Source: JAOUGY01 sp050329955 (GTDB lineage: Bacteria > Actinomycetota > Acidimicrobiia > Spongiisociales > ZC4RG35). Taken from it: a DNA stretch of 24,933 nt. The notes under the pieces were generated by a model, which saw only the letters and a program-made list of their open reading frames with translations, was not told where the DNA came from and searched no databases. Positions 14,813 through 21,408 of the stretch are shown here, one piece after another. The stretch covers positions 1 to 24,933 of the forward strand of contig JBHJOH010000144.1 of NCBI GenBank assembly GCA_050329955.1, in the 5' to 3' direction. The position numbers were made by a program, and so were the translations under genes. The first letter of the stretch is position 1. The number at the start of each line of letters is the position of its first letter.

Positions 14813-15183
14813 CAGCGGGAACGGCCGCGGTCGTTACCGCGATCGTTGCCACCGTAGCCACCACCGCCGCCGCCACCGCCACGGTTGCCGCCACCGCCGC
14901 CGCCGCCACCGGGGCGACCGCCGCCACCGCCACCACCACCGGCTGCACGAGGACGGGCCTCGTTCACGGTGAGGCGACGACCGCCGGCATCAGCGCCGTC
15001 GAGCTCGTCGATGGCCTTGCGGCCGTCCTCGTCGGACATTTCGACGAAACCGAATCCGCGGGAGCGGCCAGTGTCGCGATCCATGACCACGTCGGCCGAA
15101 GTGACCTCACCCTTGGCTGCAAACATGGTCTGCAGATCCTCGGACGAGAAGTTGAAGGGCAGGTTGCCCACGTAGAGCTTCAT
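14809..15183 (-). CDS. Glycine-rich RRM RNA-binding protein
   Basis: A 124-residue protein with one RNA recognition motif (residues about 1-80): RNP2 KLYVGN at 2-7 and RNP1 RGFGFVEM at 42-49, with aromatic Tyr4, Phe44 and Phe46 in RNA-contacting positions. The tail, about 83-124, is glycine runs broken by Arg, Asn and Tyr and ends DRGNDRGRSRW, resembling cyanobacterial and plant cold-induced glycine-rich RNA-binding proteins. ATG 15183 has a strong AAAGGAGAG site 6 nt away. It probably acts as an RNA chaperone, perhaps cold-responsive, and is translationally coupled to infA. An upstream extension to 15330 is not supported. Confidence 0.93.
   Translation of the reverse strand: MKLYVGNLPFNFSSEDLQTMFAAKGEVTSADVVMDRDTGRSRGFGFVEMSDEDGRKAIDELDGADAGGRRLTVNEARPRAAGGGGGGGGRPGGGGGGGGNRGGGGGGGGYGGNDRGNDRGRSRW
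14858..14942. repeat. Low-complexity CCRCC tract encoding the poly-glycine tail
   Basis: Near-continuous GCC/ACC triplets (glycine codons on the minus strand) in the 3' half of the RRM gene. Such tracts are prone to slippage, so tail length may vary between strains. Confidence 0.7.
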
Positions 15184-15238
15184 CGCTCTCTCCTTTTCTG
15201 GCCTCTGAGTGGGTACACGCAGGAGGCTCCTACTACCC
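15184..15238 (-). promoter_or_regulatory. Structured leader of the RRM gene with a possible SD-sequestering switch
   Basis: On the minus strand GGGTA (15234-15238) can pair with TACCC (15211-15215), enclosing AGGAG (15227-15231) and CTCCT (15221-15225). The real ribosome site, also AGGAG (15190-15194), can pair with the same CTCCT. The two pairings exclude each other: one frees and one hides the start signal. This is read from complementarity only. Confidence 0.35.
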
Positions 15239-15320
15239 GATGCGAACGATCCAGAGATGAGAGCGAAGACTGAGTCGAGAGGACGAAGGTCGACGAGCGC
15301 ACGTAGACGAAGCACGGACA

Positions 15321-15341
15321 AACGTTCCACCGTGGAACGTT
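15321..15341. promoter_or_regulatory. Perfect 21-bp palindrome AACGTTCCAC-C-GTGGAACGTT
   Basis: Ten-base arms around one central base, 9 bp beyond the winged-helix gene's stop and about 140 bp upstream of the RRM gene on the same strand. The 1-nt centre fits a dimeric repressor site better than a hairpin, although a weak terminator is possible. No known operator consensus is matched. Confidence 0.5.
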
Positions 15342-15350
15342 GTCTGTACG

Positions 15351-16544
15351 TTACTCGGTTTCTTGCGCTGTTGCCGACTCTTCGGCTGTCCCCGACAGGC
15401 GACGCTCCAAGGGAACGCGAAACCTCGGAATGACCACGTGCCCGATGAGCCAGCGGTTCAGGACTTCCGCCTCAGCCTCGATACAGCCGGCGGCGTCCGT
15501 TCCCACGTCCTCGAGCAACTCCACCACCACCTCCCCGGATGGGCGCTGCGCCCAGCCTCCGACCACACGCCCTTCGGCCCACACCGTGGGACCGGCGTTG
15601 CCGTTGATGTCGAAGAGCTCTGCCCGGTGCTCGCCCAGATACCAGTCGCGCTGTTTCCAACCCATGGTCGCCGGGTCGAGCCCCGGGAGCAGCGCCACCC
15701 ATGGGTCAGGGGTGATCACCGGGTCGACGTCCTCAGGATGTACGTAGCCGGTCCCCTCGGCCAAGGTCACCTCGACCGCGCCGATCTGCGAGAGCACCGC
15801 AGACGTCCGTCCCTTGGGCCAGCCGGTCCACCAGGCAACGTCGACCAGTGTGGCGGGGCCGTAGGTTCGTAGCCATCGGCTCACCAACTCGACCTGGGCA
15901 GGCTCCTCGTCCATGTGCGGGAATCCGTCGGGAAGCCAGCGTTCGGTGGCCGCCCAGCGGTACTGGCTCGACCGCCATGAGCCGCGAGGACGGGTTCGCA
16001 TCACCCTCCCCTCGACCGACAGCTGGAACAAGATTCGGGAGATCACCGCGTACGGTCCGGTTGGAAGGTCGATGACGAGCCCGGCTTCGGGAACCTGGGC
16101 CTTGATGTCGGTGGCGAGTACCTCGCCCCCGGCTCTCAGGGTGGCGACGATGGCGTCACCGGTCCGGTCGAACCACTCGCTCACGTCTCCTGGGACGTGC
16201 CCCGCCAGCATTCCGAACAGGCGCTTGCGCTCGGTGGTCGCCACCCGGCGGGTGCACGATGCGTCGATCACACCCGCCAGATCGACCGGAGCCACGAACA
16301 TCGTTCGCCGCATCCCGTGGATGCGGAGCAGACTGCGGATCTCGTAGAGCGAGCGCTCCAGCATGGGGACGTCGAAGGAGTCCACCCGTGAACGGGCCGA
16401 GAGGAACACGGTGGCGGGATCACTCGAGTGCAACCCCACGAGGTCTCCGGCCGCCTGCTCGGGAGTGGGGAGTGCAGCGGCCAGATGCTGTCGGAGGCCC
16501 AGCCGTGCCCGCCGCTCGTCGGCGTCGATGAAGCGTCGGGTCAA
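15351..16544 (-). CDS. Winged-helix DNA-binding domain protein (HTH_42 / AlkZ-related)
   Basis: A 397-residue member of the winged-helix family that includes the DNA glycosylases AlkZ and YcaQ. Family signatures are LVGLHSSDPATVFLSARSRV near residue 35, LLRIHGMRRTMFVAP near 75, RWLRTYGPATLVDVAWWTGW and the late LLPGLDPATMGWKQRDWYL. The catalytic QxQ or QxD of AlkZ/YcaQ is replaced by His39-Ser40-Ser41 followed by Asp-Pro, as in the common uncharacterised subgroup, so glycosylase activity cannot be assumed. The start is a TTG at 16544 overlapping the stop of the upstream PPOX gene (TTGA). DNA repair or binding is the likely role. Confidence 0.85.
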   Translation of the reverse strand: MTRRFIDADERRARLGLRQHLAAALPTPEQAAGDLVGLHSSDPATVFLSARSRVDSFDVPMLERSLYEIRSLLRIHGMRRTMFVAPVDLAGVIDASCTRRVATTERKRLFGMLAGHVPGDVSEWFDRTGDAIVATLRAGGEVLATDIKAQVPEAGLVIDLPTGPYAVISRILFQLSVEGRVMRTRPRGSWRSSQYRWAATERWLPDGFPHMDEEPAQVELVSRWLRTYGPATLVDVAWWTGWPKGRTSAVLSQIGAVEVTLAEGTGYVHPEDVDPVITPDPWVALLPGLDPATMGWKQRDWYLGEHRAELFDINGNAGPTVWAEGRVVGGWAQRPSGEVVVELLEDVGTDAAGCIEAEAEVLNRWLIGHVVIPRFRVPLERRLSGTAEESATAQETE

Positions 16545-16930
16545 GCTGGGAACCCGACCTCGCGGTCGGGGGCGATCCTGAGGATGACCCGCTCGCTCTG
16601 AATCTGGTTGCCGTAGACCCTGCCCAGGTACTTGAGGCTCAGCTTGTCTATGTGATCGCGGGCCTCCTGGCCGCCCACCGTTTCGACCACCCGGCCCCGC
16701 ACCTCCACGAACGAGAACGGGTTGTCCCGGTCGATGATTGCCACCGTGGCGAGCGGGTTGGCGAGCACGTTCTTGTACTTGCGGCGATGGATCTCGGTGT
16801 TGATCAGGATGTGGGAGTCGTCGGCATCCACCCACATCACGTGCGACTGCGGCACCCCGTCGGGCATGAGGGTGGTGAGCACCGCGAAGTTGGGGCCCTG
16901 GGCGAGCGAGATGGTGGTGTCAGAGAGCAT
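16541..16930 (-). CDS. PPOX-class F420-dependent oxidoreductase (pyridoxamine phosphate oxidase-like)
   Basis: A 129-residue split-barrel protein of the flavin/deazaflavin oxidoreductase group. GPNFAVLTTLMPDGVPQSHVMWVD, the HRRKYKNVLANPLATVAIID cofactor-phosphate region, and SFVEVRGRVVET are typical of the actinobacterial F420-binding branch. The length agrees with that branch rather than with true PdxH (over 200). The ATG at 16930 has a TACAGT box 6 nt upstream and no Shine-Dalgarno sequence; a longer in-frame start at 16996 would cross the ligA ATG. It is divergent from ligA and overlaps the next gene by 4 nt. The substrate is unknown and the F420 assignment is by family. Confidence 0.85.
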   Translation of the reverse strand: MLSDTTISLAQGPNFAVLTTLMPDGVPQSHVMWVDADDSHILINTEIHRRKYKNVLANPLATVAIIDRDNPFSFVEVRGRVVETVGGQEARDHIDKLSLKYLGRVYGNQIQSERVILRIAPDREVGFPA

Positions 16931-16936
16931 GACCGG

Positions 16937-16980
16937 ACTGTAGACCGTCTCCGCAGAATCTCCCGGCGTGCTTTCATCGT
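16937..16980. promoter_or_regulatory. Divergent -10 boxes for the PPOX gene and ligA
   Basis: TACAGT (minus strand, 16937-16942) lies 6 nt before the PPOX ATG, and CATCGT (plus strand, 16975-16980) lies 6 nt before the ligA ATG. The first is a good TANNNT match; the second fits only NANNNT. The intergenic space is 56 bp. Confidence 0.4.
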
Positions 16981-16986
16981 GGGGAA

Positions 16987-19035
16987 ATGTCCACACCCGA
17001 CCCGGCGGCTCGCCTCGAACAGCTTCGCTCGCAGATCAGTGAGCACCTGCATCGCTACCACGTTCTCGATGATCCCATCGTCTCGGACGCCGACTTCGAC
17101 GCGCTGGTACGTGAGCTGGCCGCCATCGAGGCCGAGCATCCGGAGTTGATCACCCCCGACTCTCCGACACAGCTCGTCGGCGCGCCGGCGACGACGCTGT
17201 TCTCCCCGGTCGTTCACCGTAAGCCGCTGTTCTCACTCGACAACGCCGAGACCGAGTCGGACCTGGAGTCATGGCGACGGCGGATGGAACGTCAACTCGG
17301 TCACGAGCCCGATGGGTACTCCTGTGAGCTGAAGATCGACGGCCTGGCGGTGGTGCTCACCTACGAGGGCGGACGATTCGTGCAGGGAGCCACCCGGGGT
17401 GACGGCACCACGGGCGAGGACATCACCGCCAATCTCGAGAGGATCGATCAGATCCCCGAACGGCTTTCGGGTGGGCACATCCCGACGCTGCTGGAGGTAC
17501 GCGGCGAGGTCTACATGGACGATGCCGCCTTCGAGGCGCTCAACGCCGCCCAACTCGAACGGGGCGATCGGATGTTCACCAACCCCCGCAATGCTGCTGC
17601 CGGCGGCGTCCGTCAGAAGGACCCGACGGTCACCGCCTCCAGGCGATTGGGTATCTGGGTTTACCAGGCGGGCATCATCGAGGGGGGTCCGCAGCTGCGT
17701 CGCCACTCCGAGGCCATGGCGTACCTCGGGAGCCTCGGCCTGATGGTCAATCCGGCCTCTGTCGCCGTCGACGACATGGCCGGGGTACTGGCCTTCGTCC
17801 GTCGCGCCGAGCAGAACCGCCATGCCCTCGGCTATCAGACCGACGGTGTGGTCGTGAAGGTCGATTCGCTGGCCGCCCAGGATGAGCTGGGGTTCACCGC
17901 CCGGGCGCCCCGGTGGGCCATCGCCTTCAAGTTCCCGCCGGAAGAGCGCACCACCATCCTGCGCAACATTCAGATCAACATCGGTCGTACCGGTGCCGCC
18001 ACTCCCTTCGCCGTCCTGGAGCCGGTCTTCGTCGGCGGGGCCAACGTTGGGATGGCCACACTCCACAACGAGGAGCAGGTGAGGTTCAAGGGCGTGATGA
18101 TCGGCGACACCGTGGTGGTGCGGCGGGCCGGTGATGTGATCCCCGAAGTGCTGGGCCCGGTGGTTTCGGCCCGCACCGGCAGCGAGCGGCAGTGGTCGAT
18201 GCCCGCCGACTGCCCGTTCTGTGGGAACCCGATCGTGCGCCCCGAGGGGCAGAAGGTGGCTCGCTGCACCGGTGGTCTGTCGTGCCCGTCCCGGCTGCGG
18301 GAGTGGCTGTTCTACTTCGCCTCGCGTGCGGGGATGGACATCGAAGGGCTCGGCTACAAGACCATACAGATGCTGATCGACGCCGGCCTGGTGAAGGGCC
18401 CCGTCGACATCTTCCGTCTCGATCCAGGGCACTTCTCCGAGTTCGAGGGGTGGGGCGAGATCTCGGTGCGGAACCTCATGGCGGGGATCGATGCCGCCCG
18501 TGACCGGCCCATCACCCGTCTGATCATCTCGCTCGGAATCCGTCATGTCGGCCCTGCCGCCGCCAAGGAGTTCGCCCGTACCTACCGATCGCTGCCCGGA
18601 CTGCTGGATGCCACCGAAGCCGAGCTGACGGCCATCGAGGGCATCGGTCCCATCATCGCCCGAGCTTGGGTGGAGTGGGCCTCGGTGGAGGAGAACCGTG
18701 ACCTGATCGGTCGGCTGGCCGAGGCCGGTGTGCGGGTCGAGGACCCCGAACCCGAGCCGGAGGCCGGCGCCTCGGACCTGCTGGCCGGTCTCATCTTCGT
18801 GGTCACCGGCACTCTCGAGGGGTTCAGCCGGGAAGAGGCGGAGGCCGCCATCGCCCTGCGGGGTGGCAAAGCCACCGGGTCGGTCTCGAAGAAGACCACT
18901 GCCGTGGTGGCGGGCGAGAGCCCCGGCGGGTCCAAGATGACCAAAGCCGAGGCTCTCGCTGTTCCCGTCATCGACGCTGCGACCTTCCTGCGTCTGCTCG
19001 AGGAAGGTCCCGCCGTGCTCACTCCACCGGCGTGA
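16987..19035 (+). CDS. ligA: NAD-dependent DNA ligase LigA
   Basis: A 682-residue NAD-dependent ligase that seals nicks in replication and repair. The N-terminal Ia domain (HRYHVLDDPIVSDADFD) binds NMN. The adenylated residue is Lys116 in CELKIDGLAV. The OB domain (RNIQINIGRTGAATPFAVLEPV) is followed by a zinc finger with Cys409, Cys412, Cys427 and Cys433, matching the E. coli pattern. Helix-hairpin-helix repeats (about 500-575) and a C-terminal BRCT domain (about 600-675; IFVVTGTLEGFSREEAEAAI) complete it. All domains are intact. The 3' end overlaps the convergent DUF2339 gene by 17 nt. Confidence 0.98.
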   Translation: MSTPDPAARLEQLRSQISEHLHRYHVLDDPIVSDADFDALVRELAAIEAEHPELITPDSPTQLVGAPATTLFSPVVHRKPLFSLDNAETESDLESWRRRMERQLGHEPDGYSCELKIDGLAVVLTYEGGRFVQGATRGDGTTGEDITANLERIDQIPERLSGGHIPTLLEVRGEVYMDDAAFEALNAAQLERGDRMFTNPRNAAAGGVRQKDPTVTASRRLGIWVYQAGIIEGGPQLRRHSEAMAYLGSLGLMVNPASVAVDDMAGVLAFVRRAEQNRHALGYQTDGVVVKVDSLAAQDELGFTARAPRWAIAFKFPPEERTTILRNIQINIGRTGAATPFAVLEPVFVGGANVGMATLHNEEQVRFKGVMIGDTVVVRRAGDVIPEVLGPVVSARTGSERQWSMPADCPFCGNPIVRPEGQKVARCTGGLSCPSRLREWLFYFASRAGMDIEGLGYKTIQMLIDAGLVKGPVDIFRLDPGHFSEFEGWGEISVRNLMAGIDAARDRPITRLIISLGIRHVGPAAAKEFARTYRSLPGLLDATEAELTAIEGIGPIIARAWVEWASVEENRDLIGRLAEAGVRVEDPEPEPEAGASDLLAGLIFVVTGTLEGFSREEAEAAIALRGGKATGSVSKKTTAVVAGESPGGSKMTKAEALAVPVIDAATFLRLLEEGPAVLTPPA

Positions 19036-20632
19036 CCGGTTCGTGCTCGTCCTCGGAGCTACCCAGCCAGTAGCCCACGACCAGCAGCGCCACTCCGATC
19101 CCCGAGAAGAGCCCGATGCGCACCAGCGGGGAGGTGGAACCCAGGTCGATCAACAACAGCTTCGCCACCGCCAGCAGCACCACACCGATGCCGAGGTTGC
19201 GGATCAGGTCGGCCGAGTCCACCTGCCCCTTGACGATGAGGGCGATGCCGATCAGTGCCCAGATGCCGGTCACCAGTCCTGCGCCGGAGGGGAGCGGGCC
19301 CAGACTCACTGCGGCCCAGCCCAGCGCAGCCGTGAGCGACAGCGCACCGTAGACCTGTGACAGGGTGGCGTGGGGTTCGTCCTCGCCCGAGATGAGGAAT
19401 GCCAGCACACTGGAGATGACCACGACCACCCCCGTCCAGATGTCGGTGGCGCCGAAGGTGGCGTCGCCGCCCGTGAGGACCACGATCGCCCACGCAGACG
19501 ACACCACGCCCGCCAGCAGGTGGCCGGTGAGGGCGAGGGGCGCCACCTTGGCACGGATGCCCACCATCACCATCACGGCTGCCTGAGCGGCGATGGCGGC
19601 CAGCAGTCCGGCGCCCTCGAGGCCGCCGGCCCAGGCAAGGACCGCCAGCAACGAGGCGGGGACCAGCTGAACGGCGGCTGTCATCGACGGGGCCCGGGTG
19701 GAGCGGAGCGCCACGAAGGCGATGGTGTGGACGGCGGCCAGGCCCAGGCTCACGGCCATCCAGGCTGGGTCGCCCGGGGCGATGTCCCACACCGCCAGGG
19801 TGGCGAGGGCGCCGAACAGTGGAAGGGTGGTCGTGGCGGCAACCGGGATGACGGTGGCGGTGTCAACGGAGCCCGGGTTGCGGATGGCCCCGACGATGGC
19901 GACTCCCCACCCGACGGCCCACAGTGCCGTGATACCGGTCTGCACCTCGAGCGCCGACACAGTCGAGCTACCGAAGAGCATCCTGACGGTGTCGATGCTC
20001 AGGACGAACCCGACACCGGCCGCCGCCGATGCGAACAGCCAGCTCCAGCGGCGGGCGAGGAACAGCCAGGATGCAACTCCGAGCACGGCCAGCAGATACC
20101 CGGTGTCGCCCGGGAAGACGTCGATTCGTCCTCCCACCGCCACTGGTGCGATGAGCGCCCCTGCCACGCCGGAGATCGCCAGCGGCTGTGAAGACTGGCG
20201 GAGTGCCATGCCCACCACCGCCGCCGAGATGGCGCCCAGCAGCAGGAATGCCCCGGTGGAGTCGATCATCGCGTAGCGCTGGTGGGCGGCGAAGGCGGTC
20301 AGATAGAGCACGGCGGCACCGCCTCCTTGGAGCACGTTGCCGTAGGCGGGGCGCCGAGTTGAGATCTGGATGCCAGTGACGATCATCGCCATACCCGCCG
20401 AGGCGGCCAACCCGACCCGGGCGGTCGGTCCGATCCAGCCCTGCTCGAAGGAGTAACGCAGGAAGAAGGCCACGGCGCTGAGCACGAGGAACAGCCCGAG
20501 CCGGAAGATGGCTCGGGCTGAAAGAAGATCCGCCGGCTTGGATCGCGCGGGTGCTGATTGCGCGGGTGCTGATTGCGCGGGAGCTGATTGGACGGGTGCG
20601 TCGGCGGTCACTGGTGTCTCCTGGTTGCTCAT
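19019..20632 (-). CDS. DUF2339 multi-pass membrane protein
   Basis: A 537-residue integral membrane protein. Residues 1-35 are a soluble Ala/Pro/Gln-rich lead with a SAPAQ repeat; the remainder is a long series of hydrophobic helices (well over ten). The segments FRLGLFLVLSAVAFFLRYSFEQGWIGPTARVG and GNVLQGGGAAVLYLTAFAAHQRY are the hallmark of DUF2339 (PF10101). The function of that family is not established. I chose ATG 20632 because MSNQETPV fits a cytosolic start and GATGAT lies 6 nt upstream. The gene is convergent with ligA and overlaps it by 17 nt. Confidence 0.85.
   Translation of the reverse strand: MSNQETPVTADAPVQSAPAQSAPAQSAPARSKPADLLSARAIFRLGLFLVLSAVAFFLRYSFEQGWIGPTARVGLAASAGMAMIVTGIQISTRRPAYGNVLQGGGAAVLYLTAFAAHQRYAMIDSTGAFLLLGAISAAVVGMALRQSSQPLAISGVAGALIAPVAVGGRIDVFPGDTGYLLAVLGVASWLFLARRWSWLFASAAAGVGFVLSIDTVRMLFGSSTVSALEVQTGITALWAVGWGVAIVGAIRNPGSVDTATVIPVAATTTLPLFGALATLAVWDIAPGDPAWMAVSLGLAAVHTIAFVALRSTRAPSMTAAVQLVPASLLAVLAWAGGLEGAGLLAAIAAQAAVMVMVGIRAKVAPLALTGHLLAGVVSSAWAIVVLTGGDATFGATDIWTGVVVVISSVLAFLISGEDEPHATLSQVYGALSLTAALGWAAVSLGPLPSGAGLVTGIWALIGIALIVKGQVDSADLIRNLGIGVVLLAVAKLLLIDLGSTSPLVRIGLFSGIGVALLVVGYWLGSSEDEHEPVTPVE
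20545..20589. repeat. Three 15-bp tandem repeats in the DUF2339 gene
   Basis: GCGCGGGTGCTGATT occurs at 20545-20559 and 20560-20574, and once more with one change (T to A) at 20575-20589. On the minus strand the units encode repeated Ser-Ala-Pro-Ala-Gln in the soluble N-terminal tail. The near identity indicates recent duplication. Confidence 0.85.
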
Positions 20633-20667
20633 GGCGACATCATCGACCGCGAGGCGGGAGCGCGACA

Positions 20668-20706
20668 TAGGGGATCGTCCCCTACCGGGGATCAGGGTCC
20701 CCTACG
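20668..20706. promoter_or_regulatory. Operator-like TAGGGGA boxes upstream of the DUF2339 gene
   Basis: TAGGGGA (20668-20674) and TCCCCTA (20678-20684) form a perfect 7-bp inverted repeat around TCG. The nonamer GTCCCCTAC occurs at 20677-20685 and again at 20697-20705, 20 bp later, about two helical turns. The cluster lies 36-74 bp upstream of the DUF2339 start. The spacing suggests cooperative binding by a regulator; none is recognised. Confidence 0.45.
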
Positions 20707-20722
20707 TGCGATCAGTGCGGCG

Positions 20723-21118
20723 TCACTGAACGCGGAACGTCCATTCGAACTCACCGGCCAGGGGAGCGCCGGTGATGCGGATCCACTCGACCCGAATGGT
20801 GTGCTCACCAGGCAACCACTCGCTCATGACGGCGCTGACCGGACTGGGGCTCCACCGGTAGACGTTGGTGCCGTCGGAGAAGGCGATCTCGTTGGGCGGT
20901 ATGGCGAAGTTGTCGACGTAGATGGTCGCCTCGTACCCCACCTCGAGGTCCACCTCGACACTGGTTTGGCGAATCACCGAGTTGTTCGGGATCGGAAACA
21001 CCGCCTCGAGCGGCTCGGGGAGCACCGTCTCTTCGCCCTCGGGGGCGAATGCGATCCCGAGAGTCACGATGGCAACCAGCAGCGACCCCAGGCCGAAGTA
21101 GAGCATCCGGTACTTCAC
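20723..21118 (-). CDS. Hypothetical membrane-anchored protein with an extracytoplasmic beta domain
   Basis: A 131-residue protein, not assigned to a named family. Residues 5-24 (MLYFGLGSLLVAIVTLGIAF) are one membrane segment or uncleaved signal anchor. The remainder looks beta-rich and resembles an Ig/CopC-like sandwich: PIPNNSVIRQTSVEVDLEV, YEATIYVDNFAIP, LPGEHTIRVEWIRI and a closing FEWTFRVQ. The start is the GTG at 21118, with TACACT 7 nt upstream; no cysteine follows the anchor, so it is not a lipoprotein. It lies upstream of the DUF2339 gene on the same strand, separated by 90 bp with operator-like boxes, so the two may be regulated separately. Confidence 0.7.
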   Translation of the reverse strand: MKYRMLYFGLGSLLVAIVTLGIAFAPEGEETVLPEPLEAVFPIPNNSVIRQTSVEVDLEVGYEATIYVDNFAIPPNEIAFSDGTNVYRWSPSPVSAVMSEWLPGEHTIRVEWIRITGAPLAGEFEWTFRVQ

Positions 21119-21125
21119 GGGTCCC

Positions 21126-21131
21126 AGTGTA
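21126..21131 (-). promoter_or_regulatory. Candidate -10 box (TACACT) of the anchored beta-domain protein
   Basis: TACACT on the minus strand ends 7 nt before the GTG at 21118. It is a good TANNNT match and supports this GTG as the real start. Confidence 0.45.
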
Positions 21132-21285
21132 TGGCCGGCGGAGATCTTGCCGAACTCGGGAGTCAGGCGCCACGCAGTGCCGCAAGTTGAGTTTGGGCGG
21201 CGTGGGATTGATCGTGAGAACCGATGGGCCAGAAGCCCGCAGCTACGTGCCGAGGTTGGATGCGGACATCCCATGCGTCCGCCTT

Positions 21286-21337
21286 CTGGCTCCTGGCCTC
21301 TGGCTCCTGGCTCCTGGCCACTGGCTCCTCGCTCCTG
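21286..21337. repeat. Imperfect CTGGCTCCTGG tandem tract
   Basis: Degenerate repeats of CTGGCTCCTGG (full units at 21286-21296 and 21300-21310, with shorter ones after) fill the middle of the 290-bp gap between the divergent genes at 21118 and 21409. The motif shares TTCTGGCTCCTG with the tail of the 56-bp repeat at 14377-14432. Apart from this tract and the flanking promoter boxes, nothing else is visible in the gap. Confidence 0.7.
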
Positions 21338-21396
21338 TGTCACCGCGCAAATGTAGGTCGGATCGCATCGCGAAACCCGCCTCGTCGTGGGTTGAT

Positions 21397-21402
21397 TACC
21401 GT
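21397..21402 (+). promoter_or_regulatory. Candidate -10 box (TACCGT) of the dap cluster
   Basis: TACCGT ends 6 nt before the dapC ATG at 21409. It is the same hexamer as at purK. A leaderless dapCDE transcript would begin at or near the ATG. Confidence 0.45.
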
Positions 21403-21408
21403 TGGACG

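Noticed and set aside
14482..15273. Plus-strand frame rich in Ala-Thr through the infA/RRM region
   Set aside because: It is the mirror of the poly-glycine tract and IF-1; RNP1/RNP2 and IF-1 motifs fix the minus strand as coding.
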